NCBI GenBank assembly: GCA_023665085.1
Contig: JAMPEQ010000010.1
Coordinates: 19,313-83,312, forward strand
DNA length: 64,000 nucleotides
Direction: 5' to 3'
Source of the DNA: Bacteroides sp.
GTDB taxonomy: Bacteria > Bacillota > Clostridia > Oscillospirales > Acutalibacteraceae
Below are positions 1-8,163 of the stretch, in pieces. The position numbers and the translations under genes were made by a program. Numbering within the stretch: the stretch's first letter is position 1; each line of letters starts with the position of its first letter. The notes beneath the pieces are model-generated. The model searched no databases. It worked only from the letters and a program-made list of their open reading frames with translations, and was not told where the DNA came from.

Positions 1-123
1 AGTATCGGCTTGGGTTTATCAATTGCTTTACATATTGCAAAGCTTCACGGTGGTTATATAACGGTTGAAAGTGAAATAAATAAAGGCAGTATATTTACAT
101 TTGTTATTCCGAAAAATATTTAA
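1..123 (+). CDS. Sensor histidine kinase, C-terminal end (partial)
   Basis: This is the last 40 residues of a protein that begins before the window. The reading starts with a GLGLS glycine box and continues through a short beta-strand segment (HGGYITVES) to the end. That pattern is the G2 box and terminal strands of the HATPase_c ATP-binding domain of two-component histidine kinases. Nothing can be said about its sensor domain. The PepSY protein that follows 60 bases later may be co-transcribed with it; PepSY proteins often sit beside two-component systems, but this link is inferred from position only. Confidence 0.8.
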   Translation, partial: SIGLGLSIALHIAKLHGGYITVESEINKGSIFTFVIPKNI

Positions 124-184
124 TGTTGCTTTAATTTTTTGATGATACAATGATGGCGTAATAAAGAAAAGGAAGGTATCTATT

Positions 185-1129
185 ATGAAAAATAAAAAGA
201 AATTGGCTGTAATTATATCAACTGTTATTCTTGCTGCAGTAATTATTGCAACAGGTACATTGGCATATGCATATGATGTTGCAAAAAAGAATTCTATAGG
301 AATTGACAAGGCTTTAAATATTGCAATGATTGATGCAGGTGCGCGAGAAGAAAACACAACTATAACAAAGGCTAAAATGGAATTTGAAAGAAGTATATTT
401 GTTTATGATATAGAATTTGTTGTAAACAATGTTGACGAATACGATTATACCATAAAGGCATCTGACGGAACTATTTTAGATAGTGACCATGAGCTTGATA
501 AAAAAGGTAAAGAGAATATAACTTTACCATCAAATGCTACAGAAATTCTTAGCAGCACAACTGTTCAAACAACACAGGCTCAGGCTACACAGCAGAAAGA
601 AACAACACAAAATACTACAGCAAAATCAGAGAAGAGAACAAAAAAAGCTACAGGTAATTTAGGCGAAAATATATCCCTTGAAGAAGCAAAAAGCATTGCA
701 CTGGATAATGCCGGTGTTTCAAAGAAAAATGCAGTCTTTATTTCTGCACATAAAGATTATGATGACGGGATAGCTTATTATGAAATTGAATTTAAAACCT
801 CATCATATAAATATGAATATGAAATCGACTTCGATGGAAATATTATATCTTTTGATAAGGATTCAATTAAGCCAAAGCAAAATAAAACGTCTGCCAAGGT
901 GTCAGCAAGTGCAAAATATATCGGTGTTGACAGTGCAAAAAAAATAGCTCTTGATAACAGCGGACTTTCTTCAGGTGATGTTATATTTACAAAGGCTAAG
1001 CTTGAAAGAGATGATGGAATTTACATTTATGAAATCGAATTTGAAACATCAACGACTGAATACGAATATGAAATAAATGCGATAACTGGAAATATTATTG
1101 ATAAATCATCAGAACCGATAGATGATTAG
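185..1129 (+). CDS. Secreted or membrane-anchored protein with three PepSY domains
   Basis: The 314-residue protein starts with a basic patch and one hydrophobic segment (about residues 7-28) that acts as a signal peptide or anchor. Three similar units of about 65 residues follow, near 35-105, 160-225 and 245-312. Each has the PepSY pattern: an 'A..IAL.NAG' helix, a 'YEIEF' strand and a 'YEYEI...G.I' strand. A Thr/Gln/Lys-rich linker (about 118-152) separates the first unit from the other two. PepSY domains are thought to inhibit or bind proteases outside the cell. A GGAAGG ribosome site precedes the ATG. The target of this protein is unknown. Confidence 0.8.
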   Translation: MKNKKKLAVIISTVILAAVIIATGTLAYAYDVAKKNSIGIDKALNIAMIDAGAREENTTITKAKMEFERSIFVYDIEFVVNNVDEYDYTIKASDGTILDSDHELDKKGKENITLPSNATEILSSTTVQTTQAQATQQKETTQNTTAKSEKRTKKATGNLGENISLEEAKSIALDNAGVSKKNAVFISAHKDYDDGIAYYEIEFKTSSYKYEYEIDFDGNIISFDKDSIKPKQNKTSAKVSASAKYIGVDSAKKIALDNSGLSSGDVIFTKAKLERDDGIYIYEIEFETSTTEYEYEINAITGNIIDKSSEPIDD

Positions 1130-1149
1130 TAAATATATGTCAGCAAATA

Positions 1150-1185
1150 AAACAGACAGCACAGAAAATACTGTGCCGTCTGTTT
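1150..1185. terminator. Hairpin between convergent genes
   Basis: A 15-base stem (1150-1164 with 1171-1185, one mismatch) closes a 6-base loop. It lies between the convergent PepSY gene and TM2 gene. T-rich sequence on both sides would let it work for either strand. Confidence 0.65.
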
Positions 1186-1195
1186 GTGTATAATC

Positions 1196-1501
1196 TTATT
1201 TTGTATAAAAAGTATTTTGAATATTTTTTGCTCCTTTTATAGTTGATTTTGCAGCTTTGGACATGCTGTTTAAGATTGCTTTTGCTTCTTCGCGGTCTGA
1301 TTGCAAATTACTGAATTCCTGAGGATTAATAATTTGCATTACATTTATAAAGTTGTAATCATAAGTTTTCTTTTTTATATGTAAAATGTCTACTATATAA
1401 AGAATACCAAATCCTCCTATTGTTATCATTTTCATTAAACCAACAAGTATATCTCCAAGGTAAAATCTGTCAGCACCATACATTCCGAACAAGAGTGCCA
1501 A
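1196..1501 (-). CDS. TM2-domain membrane protein (C-terminal part of a frameshifted gene)
   Basis: The reading frame is open back to a stop at 1535-1537. A TTG at 1501 is the first possible start, but it has no ribosome site and falls inside the domain. The visible part holds the TM2 signature 'YGADRFYLGD' and a second hydrophobic segment with 'GGFGILYIVD', followed by a polar tail. TM2 proteins are small two-helix membrane proteins of largely unknown role. The missing N-terminal part is encoded in another frame at 1504-1656. The gene therefore looks like one coding sequence broken by a one-base shift, not an independent short protein. Confidence 0.6.
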   Translation of the reverse strand: MALLFGMYGADRFYLGDILVGLMKMITIGGFGILYIVDILHIKKKTYDYNFINVMQIINPQEFSNLQSDREEAKAILNSMSKAAKSTIKGAKNIQNTFYTK

Positions 1502-1503
1502 AA

Positions 1504-1656
1504 TTACAGATAAATTTGTTTTTTCAGTTTTGTTTCACACAATATTTCAAATTGTGCATCCGAAAAGTTTTCCAATTGGGCATAAATTATTGGTTGGCTT
1601 TCCTCATTAAAATGTTTTTTGTTTTCACAAAACCACAATTCATATTCTGCTTTCAT
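1504..1656 (-). pseudogene. N-terminal part of the TM2-domain gene, separated by a -1 frameshift
   Basis: A 50-codon frame begins at an ATG with a good ribosome site (GAGGAAG, 5 bases upstream), 8 bases after the stop of the preceding gene. It contains the polar N-terminal segment usual for this TM2 family (about 40 residues, including 'YAQLENFSDAQ'). It then runs out just as the TM2 segment continues in the -1 frame. A run of six A's (AAA AAA codons) lies in the overlap, where a one-base slip would join the halves. It could be a real mutation, a sequencing error or programmed slippage. Confidence 0.55.
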
Positions 1657-1664
1657 ATTCTTCC

Positions 1665-2645
1665 TCAATACCAACTTTGTCTTTGATTAATGCTTTGAAG
1701 CTGATGGTTAATATCACTTTGAATGATGTTTGATGCATCAAGCCTTCCCTCAATTCTTTGCGTGCTGTTTAATATTTGATATGCAATCTGATTACTGCTT
1801 TTCATTAAATCTATAAGAAATCCTTGGTTAGCAATAACGACGTCAAGCTTTCTGTTGTTTTCCTGCTGAAGTCTTTTTATTTCGCTTAACTCGGTTACAA
1901 TTTCTTTGTGTTCAAGAAGTAACTCATATTTATCATAAAGACCGCCATTGCCTTTTATGCAAATGCACCTTCCGGAGCATAGCCAGTCATACATTGCCGT
2001 AACAGCACAGTAATTTCGATATTTATAATAAAGAATATTTTTTGAATAATGCTTTTCACACTTTTGCTTTGCCTCATTAAGATATCCGCTGACAGTAGTC
2101 AAAATCTGTGAATATTGTTCTATATATCGAATATTAAGATTTTTTTGGTATTCAGACTCTTGAAATTGTTTATCGTGATTAACCTTTTCAATTTTAAAGG
2201 ATTTATTTGCTGTCTTTTTTCGGCTTTTTATAACCAGAAGAGCAACCAAAGCGATAAGTGCAATTGGTAAAATGGCGTGTAATAAATAAAAAAACAGCAT
2301 CATTATTCCTGTTGCCATTTCACCTTCAGATATTCCGTAGATAAGCATCAAAAGTCCTCCGCCGAGCATTGGTAGTAAAAGCAGCACACACACTATTGTA
2401 ATTATTATTTTTGTTTTTTTAGATAATTTTGATTTGCCATTTACATAAGCCTTTGAACTTTGTCCATAAATATATTCATTTTGTTTGCCAAGTGCACTGT
2501 CACAATAAAACTGTTTACATTGCAGTGAATATATGCGTCTGCTTATTCCGTTGTAAATTTCCTGATAGGTATACGCATTATCTTCAAGCATACAGGCTAT
2601 ACGCAGATGCTCTTTTAATTGTTCAATATTTTCTTGCTCTGCCAT
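1665..2645 (-). CDS. Unknown two-helix membrane protein with coiled-coil C-terminus
   Basis: I do not recognise a family for this 326-residue protein. The N-terminal 75 residues are polar and helical. Two hydrophobic segments lie near residues 80-106 and 112-142. The C-terminal half is polar, with a probable coiled coil near 245-325 (heptad-like 'LSEIKRLQQENNRKLD' and repeated Gln). A strong AGGAGG site precedes the ATG. It is divergently transcribed from a small XRE regulator across a region full of repeated half-sites, so that regulator may control it. The frameshifted TM2 gene follows it closely, suggesting one transcription unit. Confidence 0.6.
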   Translation of the reverse strand: MAEQENIEQLKEHLRIACMLEDNAYTYQEIYNGISRRIYSLQCKQFYCDSALGKQNEYIYGQSSKAYVNGKSKLSKKTKIIITIVCVLLLLPMLGGGLLMLIYGISEGEMATGIMMLFFYLLHAILPIALIALVALLVIKSRKKTANKSFKIEKVNHDKQFQESEYQKNLNIRYIEQYSQILTTVSGYLNEAKQKCEKHYSKNILYYKYRNYCAVTAMYDWLCSGRCICIKGNGGLYDKYELLLEHKEIVTELSEIKRLQQENNRKLDVVIANQGFLIDLMKSSNQIAYQILNSTQRIEGRLDASNIIQSDINHQLQSINQRQSWY

Positions 2646-2661
2646 ATCTTAATCCTCCTTG

Positions 2662-2746
2662 CTATCTAATGTTTACATTATATAATGTAACAGTCTACAT
2701 GTCAAGTCTTGAAATTGCAGTATTATCTAATCAAAACATTAGATAG
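2662..2746. promoter_or_regulatory. Divergent promoter with TATCTAAT operator half-sites
   Basis: The octamer TATCTAAT occurs at 2663-2670 and 2724-2731 and, inverted, at 2738-2745. Its outer copies form a perfect 13-base inverted repeat (2662-2674 with 2734-2746). An 18-base perfect palindrome (2673-2690, TTACATTATATAATGTAA) lies between them. The sites cover the gap between the membrane protein gene and the XRE regulator gene, as expected for autoregulation. Confidence 0.55.
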
Positions 2747-2757
2747 TGGTGAACATA

Positions 2758-2961
2758 ATGATAAAACTTAATGTGCTTAATCTGCTTAAAAAACACGAAA
2801 AAAGCAAATACTGGCTTTATATGCAGCTTGGTATGAGCTATCAAAATTTTAACAAAATGGTTAATAACGAAACCAAATCAATTCGATATGAAAATATTGA
2901 AACGATGTGTCGATTATTTAACTGTACTCCCAATGATTTATTTGAAATTACCGATGAATGA
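2758..2961 (+). CDS. Small XRE/Cro-type transcriptional regulator
   Basis: The 67-residue protein is a single helix-turn-helix domain with little else. It shows the usual order: 'LLKKHEKSKYWLYMQLGMSYQNF' helices, the recognition helix region, then 'ENIETMCRLFNCTPNDLFEI', the hallmark end of this compact XRE family. I chose the ATG at 2758, which has GGTGA a few bases upstream; a GTG at 2746 is also in frame. It probably binds the TATCTAAT half-sites just upstream and controls itself and the divergent membrane protein, but that is inference from position. Confidence 0.8.
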   Translation: MIKLNVLNLLKKHEKSKYWLYMQLGMSYQNFNKMVNNETKSIRYENIETMCRLFNCTPNDLFEITDE

Positions 2962-3013
2962 TGTTGACAGCTTTAAATTCGTATGTTATTGTTTGCTTTA
3001 AGGAGCTGAGATA

Positions 3014-4048
3014 GTGATGAATCAAGCAGGGCTTTATTTTCACATTCCTTTTTGCAGGTCAAAATGTCCGTACTGTGATTTTTTCAGTGTAAAATATGAT
3101 AGTGCTTCGGCAGAAAGATATGTAAGCAGGCTGTGCAAAGAAATAAGGCAATATAATGGTGCTTTTGACACTGTTTATTTTGGCGGCGGTACACCAAGCA
3201 TGTTAGAGCCTGAGCTTATCGGAAAAATAATAAAAGCTGCGAGAAATCAGTTTGAAATAGCATCTGACGCAGAAATTACTGTTGAATGTAACCCCTCGAA
3301 AAATCTTGAAAGAGATTTTGAACTCTATAAAAGCTTCGGAGTAAATCGTATAAGTATAGGAATGCAGAGTGCGAGAAATGAAGAACGCTTTGCTCTTGGC
3401 AGATTGGCGGGGCAGTCAGAGGTTGCAAAAGCGGTAACTGATGCAAGAAATGCAGGAATATATAATATAAGTCTCGATTTAATGCTTGGTACACCTAAGC
3501 AGAGTCTTTCTTCTCTTGATTATTCTTTTGAATTTATTGAAAAAATGAATGTGCCTCATATCAGTGCATATATGCTGAAAATCGAAGAGGGAACTCGTTT
3601 TTTTGAAATAAAGGACAGGCTTTTACTGCCTGATGATGATATAGTTGGTGAAATGTATCTGAAAACTGTCAGTACTTTGCAGTCTATGGGTTTTAATCAA
3701 TATGAAATCAGTAATTTTTCAAAAATCGGATTTGAAAGCCGTCATAATTTAAAATACTGGAATTTAGCAGATTACTTAGGAATAGGTACTTCTGCCCATT
3801 CTTTCTGGCAAGGAAGAAGATTTTATTATGATAATGCTTTTAATATTGTTGAAGACGGTGACGGCGGAGATGCAGAAGAGCAGATTATGCTTGGTTTAAG
3901 GCTCACAAAGGGGATAAAAAAATCGCTTGTAAAAAAAGATTTGACGCCATATATTAATGCAGGTTATATGGTTGAAAAGGACGAAAATATTGCTTTTACA
4001 TCCAAAGGCTTCTTGGTCTCAAATACCATAATTGCAGATATTATTTAA
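3014..4048 (+). CDS. hemW: HemW-type radical SAM protein
   Basis: The protein (344 residues) has the radical SAM cluster motif CxxxCxxC near its start ('CRSKCPYC', residues 14-21), followed by 'YFGGGTPS' and 'ITVECNP', as in the HemN/HemW family. HemW is regarded as a heme chaperone related to coproporphyrinogen dehydrogenase; true HemN function should not be assumed. The protein is somewhat shorter than the usual 370-380 residues, mainly at the C-terminus. The start is GTG at 3014 or the adjacent ATG at 3017, behind AAGGAG. It is closed by a hairpin at 4090-4115. Confidence 0.85.
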   Translation: MMNQAGLYFHIPFCRSKCPYCDFFSVKYDSASAERYVSRLCKEIRQYNGAFDTVYFGGGTPSMLEPELIGKIIKAARNQFEIASDAEITVECNPSKNLERDFELYKSFGVNRISIGMQSARNEERFALGRLAGQSEVAKAVTDARNAGIYNISLDLMLGTPKQSLSSLDYSFEFIEKMNVPHISAYMLKIEEGTRFFEIKDRLLLPDDDIVGEMYLKTVSTLQSMGFNQYEISNFSKIGFESRHNLKYWNLADYLGIGTSAHSFWQGRRFYYDNAFNIVEDGDGGDAEEQIMLGLRLTKGIKKSLVKKDLTPYINAGYMVEKDENIAFTSKGFLVSNTIIADII

Positions 4049-4089
4049 CAACAATTTGAATATTATGCTGTTTAGCGTAAAAAATATTA

Positions 4090-4115
4090 GAGCAGTACAG
4101 GCTATTGTACTGCTC
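4090..4115 (+). terminator. Hairpin after hemW
   Basis: A perfect 10-base stem (GAGCAGTACA with TGTACTGCTC) closes a 6-base loop and is followed by ATTAATTTT. The T-run is interrupted, so it may be a weak terminator or attenuator ahead of the two small ORFs. Confidence 0.55.
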
Positions 4116-4140
4116 ATTAATTTTGAAAGGATTGTTATAT

Positions 4141-4293
4141 ATGTCTGATATGTTTAATATTACACCGCAGATGAATGAATATTTTAATTCGTTGCCAAAG
4201 GCTGTGCAGGAGTCCTTGATACAAAGCGGAGCAAATGCAAATTCTCTTGAAGAATTAAAAGCTATTGTGGAAGGTTTTTCAGGCAATGAGTAA
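4141..4293 (+). CDS. Small acidic hypothetical protein
   Basis: This 50-residue ORF starts at an ATG with AAAGGA upstream. The product is acidic and helical ('LPKAVQESLIQSG', 'SLEELKAIVEGF'). It has no membrane segment and no family that I recognise. Its end overlaps the next ORF by 8 bases, which suggests translational coupling and supports both being real. Confidence 0.6.
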   Translation: MSDMFNITPQMNEYFNSLPKAVQESLIQSGANANSLEELKAIVEGFSGNE

Positions 4294-4534
4294 TGAAAAG
4301 GATAAGCAGACTATTAACAGTCTGAATAATTATGATGTTGATGCCTCTGTCAGAAAGCATAGTAAAAGCTATAAGGATAAATACCGGCTTGATCCAACTC
4401 TTGTAAACAAATATTCAAGCTGGACAACTAATCCTACAGTTCAGCCTGATGATAAAACTGAAATGGGTGTTCCGATTCCCAGTCAGCTTAATACTGAATT
4501 TTCAAAGGAATATGAGGAAGAAAATCAGCTTTAG
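4286..4534 (+). CDS. Small polar hypothetical protein
   Basis: An 82-residue ORF starts at the ATG at 4286, inside the end of the preceding ORF. The product is very polar, rich in Lys, Asp, Asn and Ser, and probably disordered, with 'DPTLVNKYSSWTTNP' in the middle. No signal peptide or membrane segment is visible. I do not recognise it. The overlap suggests that the two small proteins are made together. Confidence 0.55.
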   Translation: MSNEKDKQTINSLNNYDVDASVRKHSKSYKDKYRLDPTLVNKYSSWTTNPTVQPDDKTEMGVPIPSQLNTEFSKEYEEENQL

Positions 4535-4733
4535 ATAACCAAACTTGTTTGTTGACTCTCGTTTGGCTAGGCAATGAATAGAAATCCGAACCTGCCAAAA
4601 ATGCTGAATTAAAGCGAATTGTTGAAGTTTTCGCTGTTGCTTTGCGTCAGCAAAGATGCCATCTTAAAAATCAAAATTCATCTTTACTTCAAGCATTTTT
4701 GGTCTGCGAGTTTAAATTACTACTCCTTGTCTA
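4535..4733. other. Non-coding stretch with nested inverted repeats
   Basis: No credible gene is seen here. The stretch contains an inverted repeat CCAAAAATGCT (4595-4605) with AGCATTTTTGG (4692-4702). Smaller stems lie inside or near it, for example CTTTGC-GTCA-GCAAAG and CCAAAC with GTTTGG near 4539-4565. It could fold as an RNA or be a miniature repeat. No second copy occurs in this window. Confidence 0.35.
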
Positions 4734-4782
4734 AACGCAATCACCTCTATGCAGAGTTATCCTGCACAGAGGTGATTGCGTT
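4734..4782. terminator. Long hairpin after the GH3 gene
   Basis: A perfect 15-base stem (4734-4748 with 4768-4782) encloses a second small stem (TGCAG with CTGCA). It lies 3 bases past the stop of the minus-strand GH3 gene, so it most likely ends that transcript. T-runs are short on both sides. Confidence 0.65.
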
Positions 4783-4784
4783 CA

Positions 4785-7208
4785 TTATTTGATTTTTAAT
4801 GCAAGATTAAGAACATTTTTTGCACTTCTTTCCAGCTCTGCTCTGGTAATACCTGCGTCAGTATCAATATTTTTCAGCAGTGTGCCGTCAGATTTGTATT
4901 TCTTTACAGTTCTGTTCATATCACCGGGCATATAAACATCAACCTGTGCTCTTACTCGGTATGCATTGTCACTAATTTCAGGAAATTCGGGGCTTGACGA
5001 TTTTTTCATCCACCAGTCCGTCATAACATTTCCGGTATAACCCCATTCCTTACGGAGAACAGTTGTTACAAGGTCATAGTTGTAATGACTCCATACACCG
5101 TTAATTTTATTATAGCTCGTCATAATGTTAAGCGGTTTTGACTCTTTAACACAGATTTCAAATCCTTTAAGATAAATTTCTCTCAAAGCTCTCTGAGATA
5201 CACGAGAGTCATTAGTTGTTCTTCTTGTTTCCTGATTGTTGCAGGCAAAATGCTTTGGGCATGCAGAAAGTCCTGATTTTTGAATGCCTGTTACATAAGC
5301 ACCTGCCATTTTGCCTGAAAGATATGGATCTTCTGAAAAATATTCAAAGTTTCTTCCGCATAAAACATTACGGTGAATGTTCATTCCGGGAGCAAGCAGT
5401 ACATCTGTTTTGTGTGATTTCATTTCATTGCCGACAACTGTCATAAGTTCATTGACAATTTCTGTATTCCATGTGCATGCAAGTGCAGTTCCGCAGGGCA
5501 GAAGAGACGTAAATGCTTTAATTCTTATACCTGCAGGTCCGTCAGTTGTTATGATAGGAGGAACACCTTTATCTCTTAAGGACTGAATAACACCTCCGAA
5601 AGCACCGGCATTTCCCGAAACGCCAAGACTGCTGTCCATTCCGCCCTCTCCTCGCGTAAGAGCCTCAAGCTCTTCGTTTGTCAGCTGTGCAATGAAATCA
5701 TCAAGTGTAATTTCGCCGCATTTGACAGCGTTCAGTTTTTTGCCTTTGTAGCCTTTGAAGCCTATTTCTTTCGGAAGATTTTTAAGTATTCTGTTTCTTA
5801 AATTAGCTTCACCGATTTTAATCGATTGCTTTATAGGTAAAAATTTATCATCGACCACTCTGCCTATAATTCTGTTAAATGGATTTTTAACAGGGCAAAT
5901 TTCTTCAAGCTGTTGATAAAGCTTTTTGTCAGTATTGAATTCAAATATTTTTTCTAAATTTCTTGAACTGTTTCCGATATAAAATTCATATTTTCCGCCA
6001 AGAAGTACATAAGCATTTTTGTATCCCGAAGCACCTGTATCGTCAAACGAGCACATATCATATTCACTGATAAAAAGAACTATTTCCTGACTTTCATTTG
6101 GCGCAAGGCATTTTGTTTTTTCAAAAGCTGCGAGAACGATTGTCGGATTTGATAATTCATTTTTAGGCTTTGCCAGATAAAGCTGTACGGTTTCTTTACC
6201 GTCTGTCTTTCCTGTATTTGTAACTTTGACCTTTATTTCAGCACCATTATTTGTTTTTTCAGTGCTGATTGCTTCAATTTTAAAATCAGTGTAGCTTAAT
6301 CCGAAGCCGAAGGGATATAATACAGTATCTTTGCTGAAGCTTTCAAAGTATCTGTAGCCTGTGAAAATATCTTCGCTGTAGTTGTTGAAATCTTTTCCGC
6401 CGAAATCTTTTGCAGATGGGTAGTCCTCATATTCTTTTGCAATTGTATCAGCAAGCTTGCCGCTGGGATTTGCTTTACCTGTAAGGATATTAGCAAGAGC
6501 ATTACAGCTTTCCATTCCGCACTGCCATGCATATATTACCGCGTTTATTTTATCACCGTATTTTTCTGTCCATGACATATCTATTATGTTACCGCAATCC
6601 ATAACAACGATTGTTTCAGCAAAGCATTCTGTTACAAGGTCAAGCATATTAACCTCGTTGTCAGTAAGATAATAGCTTCCTTTTTCAAGACGGTTTTCCC
6701 TGTCCTCACCTGCGGCTCTGCCTATAATTACAAGGGCAGTGGTGTTTTTGCTGCTCGCATTTAGTACAGTGCTTTTCTCAAGCGGCATTTCAGGATGGCT
6801 CATCGGCCAGTGTCCCCAGAATCCGTGGTTTGCAGGATTTTCGCAGCACCACTGCTGATAAACTGAATAAAGTTCTTCGTCTATTTTTATGCCATTGCTT
6901 TTTAGACTGTCGATAATATTTGAATAATATGGTGCGTGGATATCACCGCCGCTGCCGTAGCCTACATAAAAATAATCTATTTGGCATCTTCCAAAAACGG
7001 CAAGACTGCTGTTCTTTTTCAGCGGCAGTGCACCATTGTTTTTCAGCAGAACATGAGCTTCTTCAGATGCTTTCAGACATGCCTCTGGCATTTTAGGAAA
7101 TATATTTTTTTCACCGTTTGCCGAATTCTCTGTCTGAGCAACATCACTTCCTGTAACCAGAGCTTCAACCTTTTGAATAAAATTATCAACCTTATGCTTA
7201 ATATTCAT
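4785..7208 (-). CDS. Glycoside hydrolase family 3 beta-glucosidase, reversed domain order
   Basis: The 807-residue enzyme should cleave terminal beta-linked glucose, for example from cellodextrins. The domains are in reverse order. The GH3 C-terminal alpha/beta domain comes first (about 45-300, 'EEAHVLLKNNGALPL', 'GYRYFES...YPFGFGLSYT'). A fibronectin-III-like domain follows (about 305-410). The TIM-barrel domain is last (about 500-800), with 'TTDGPAGIR', 'KHFACNNQE' and 'VMTDWW'. The Asp of MTDWW (about residue 731) is the expected nucleophile. The same permuted order is known for R. albus and Butyrivibrio enzymes. There is no signal peptide, so it is probably cytoplasmic and acts on imported oligosaccharides. 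Confidence 0.9.
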   Translation of the reverse strand: MNIKHKVDNFIQKVEALVTGSDVAQTENSANGEKNIFPKMPEACLKASEEAHVLLKNNGALPLKKNSSLAVFGRCQIDYFYVGYGSGGDIHAPYYSNIIDSLKSNGIKIDEELYSVYQQWCCENPANHGFWGHWPMSHPEMPLEKSTVLNASSKNTTALVIIGRAAGEDRENRLEKGSYYLTDNEVNMLDLVTECFAETIVVMDCGNIIDMSWTEKYGDKINAVIYAWQCGMESCNALANILTGKANPSGKLADTIAKEYEDYPSAKDFGGKDFNNYSEDIFTGYRYFESFSKDTVLYPFGFGLSYTDFKIEAISTEKTNNGAEIKVKVTNTGKTDGKETVQLYLAKPKNELSNPTIVLAAFEKTKCLAPNESQEIVLFISEYDMCSFDDTGASGYKNAYVLLGGKYEFYIGNSSRNLEKIFEFNTDKKLYQQLEEICPVKNPFNRIIGRVVDDKFLPIKQSIKIGEANLRNRILKNLPKEIGFKGYKGKKLNAVKCGEITLDDFIAQLTNEELEALTRGEGGMDSSLGVSGNAGAFGGVIQSLRDKGVPPIITTDGPAGIRIKAFTSLLPCGTALACTWNTEIVNELMTVVGNEMKSHKTDVLLAPGMNIHRNVLCGRNFEYFSEDPYLSGKMAGAYVTGIQKSGLSACPKHFACNNQETRRTTNDSRVSQRALREIYLKGFEICVKESKPLNIMTSYNKINGVWSHYNYDLVTTVLRKEWGYTGNVMTDWWMKKSSSPEFPEISDNAYRVRAQVDVYMPGDMNRTVKKYKSDGTLLKNIDTDAGITRAELERSAKNVLNLALKIK

Positions 7209-7394
7209 AGTGAGTTCATCCTTTCTTAAAACAGAATGATTTTTATACCTTGTAAATTAAAGTATAACATATGGCTTACATAACTGTCTACCTAAATTTA
7301 CCATACAATATTTTGGTAAATCTTTATGTATATTATTGATTATGACGCTACATGATGTTATAATTAAATTGAAAAAATGTGTGAGGATACAGAT

Positions 7395-8153
7395 ATGTCT
7401 AGGGAAGAAAATATACATAACGATAATCTGATTATCGGAAGAAATGCTGTTATAGAACTGCTTAAAAGCGGCAGAGAAATAGAAAATGTCATGATTGCAA
7501 AGGGTGAGCACGAAGGCTCGATTAACCGTATTATTGCAATGTGCAGAGATGCAGGAATAGTTATTAAAAATGTTGACAGAAAAAAACTTGAATTCATGTG
7601 CGGCGGAGCTAATCACCAGGGTGTAGCGGCAAATGTTCCTGCCCACAGTTATTCTTCTGTTGATGAGATTCTTGAATTTGCCCAGAGCAAAGACGAAGCA
7701 CCATTTATTATAATTTGTGATGAGATTGAAGACAGTCACAATTTAGGAGCAATTATAAGAAGTGCCGAGGCTTGCGGTGCTCATGGAATTATAATTCCAA
7801 AGCGCAGAAATGTCGGTCTGAACTATATTGTAGCAAAAACCTCCTGCGGTGCTCTTGAGTATATGCGTGTTGCAAGAGTTAGCAATATTGCATCAACTAT
7901 TGATATGCTTAAGAAGAAAAATATTTGGGTATATTGTGCTGATATGGACGGACAGCCATGGTGCAAAACCGATTTTTCGGGTGGATGTGCTTTGGTTATC
8001 GGAAATGAAGGCAGCGGAGTAGGCAGACTGGTTAAAGAAAAATGTGATGTTACGGTTGCCCTTCCTATGTGCGGTAAGGTTAATTCTTTAAATGCCTCCG
8101 TAGCTGCAGGAATAATTATGTATGAAGTAACAAGACAGAGATTAGGTTTGTGA
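7395..8153 (+). CDS. rlmB: 23S rRNA 2'-O-methyltransferase RlmB-type (TrmH/SpoU family)
   Basis: The protein has an N-terminal substrate-binding domain ('IIGRNAVIELLKSG') and a SpoU methyltransferase domain. The knot-fold motifs are 'DEIEDSHNLGAIIRSAEACG', 'LVIGNEGSGV' and 'LPMCGKVNSLNASVAAGI'. RlmB methylates a guanosine in the peptidyl-transferase loop of 23S rRNA. I chose the ATG at 7395 because GAGG lies about 8 bases upstream; an ATG at 7377 has no such site. The next gene begins 10 bases after the stop, so the two are probably co-transcribed. Confidence 0.9.
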   Translation: MSREENIHNDNLIIGRNAVIELLKSGREIENVMIAKGEHEGSINRIIAMCRDAGIVIKNVDRKKLEFMCGGANHQGVAANVPAHSYSSVDEILEFAQSKDEAPFIIICDEIEDSHNLGAIIRSAEACGAHGIIIPKRRNVGLNYIVAKTSCGALEYMRVARVSNIASTIDMLKKKNIWVYCADMDGQPWCKTDFSGGCALVIGNEGSGVGRLVKEKCDVTVALPMCGKVNSLNASVAAGIIMYEVTRQRLGL

Positions 8154-8163
8154 GTGAATACTT

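Noticed and set aside
7257..7739. Minus-strand 160-residue frame
   Set aside because: It lies opposite rlmB, has no ribosome site or family resemblance, and ends in intergenic DNA.
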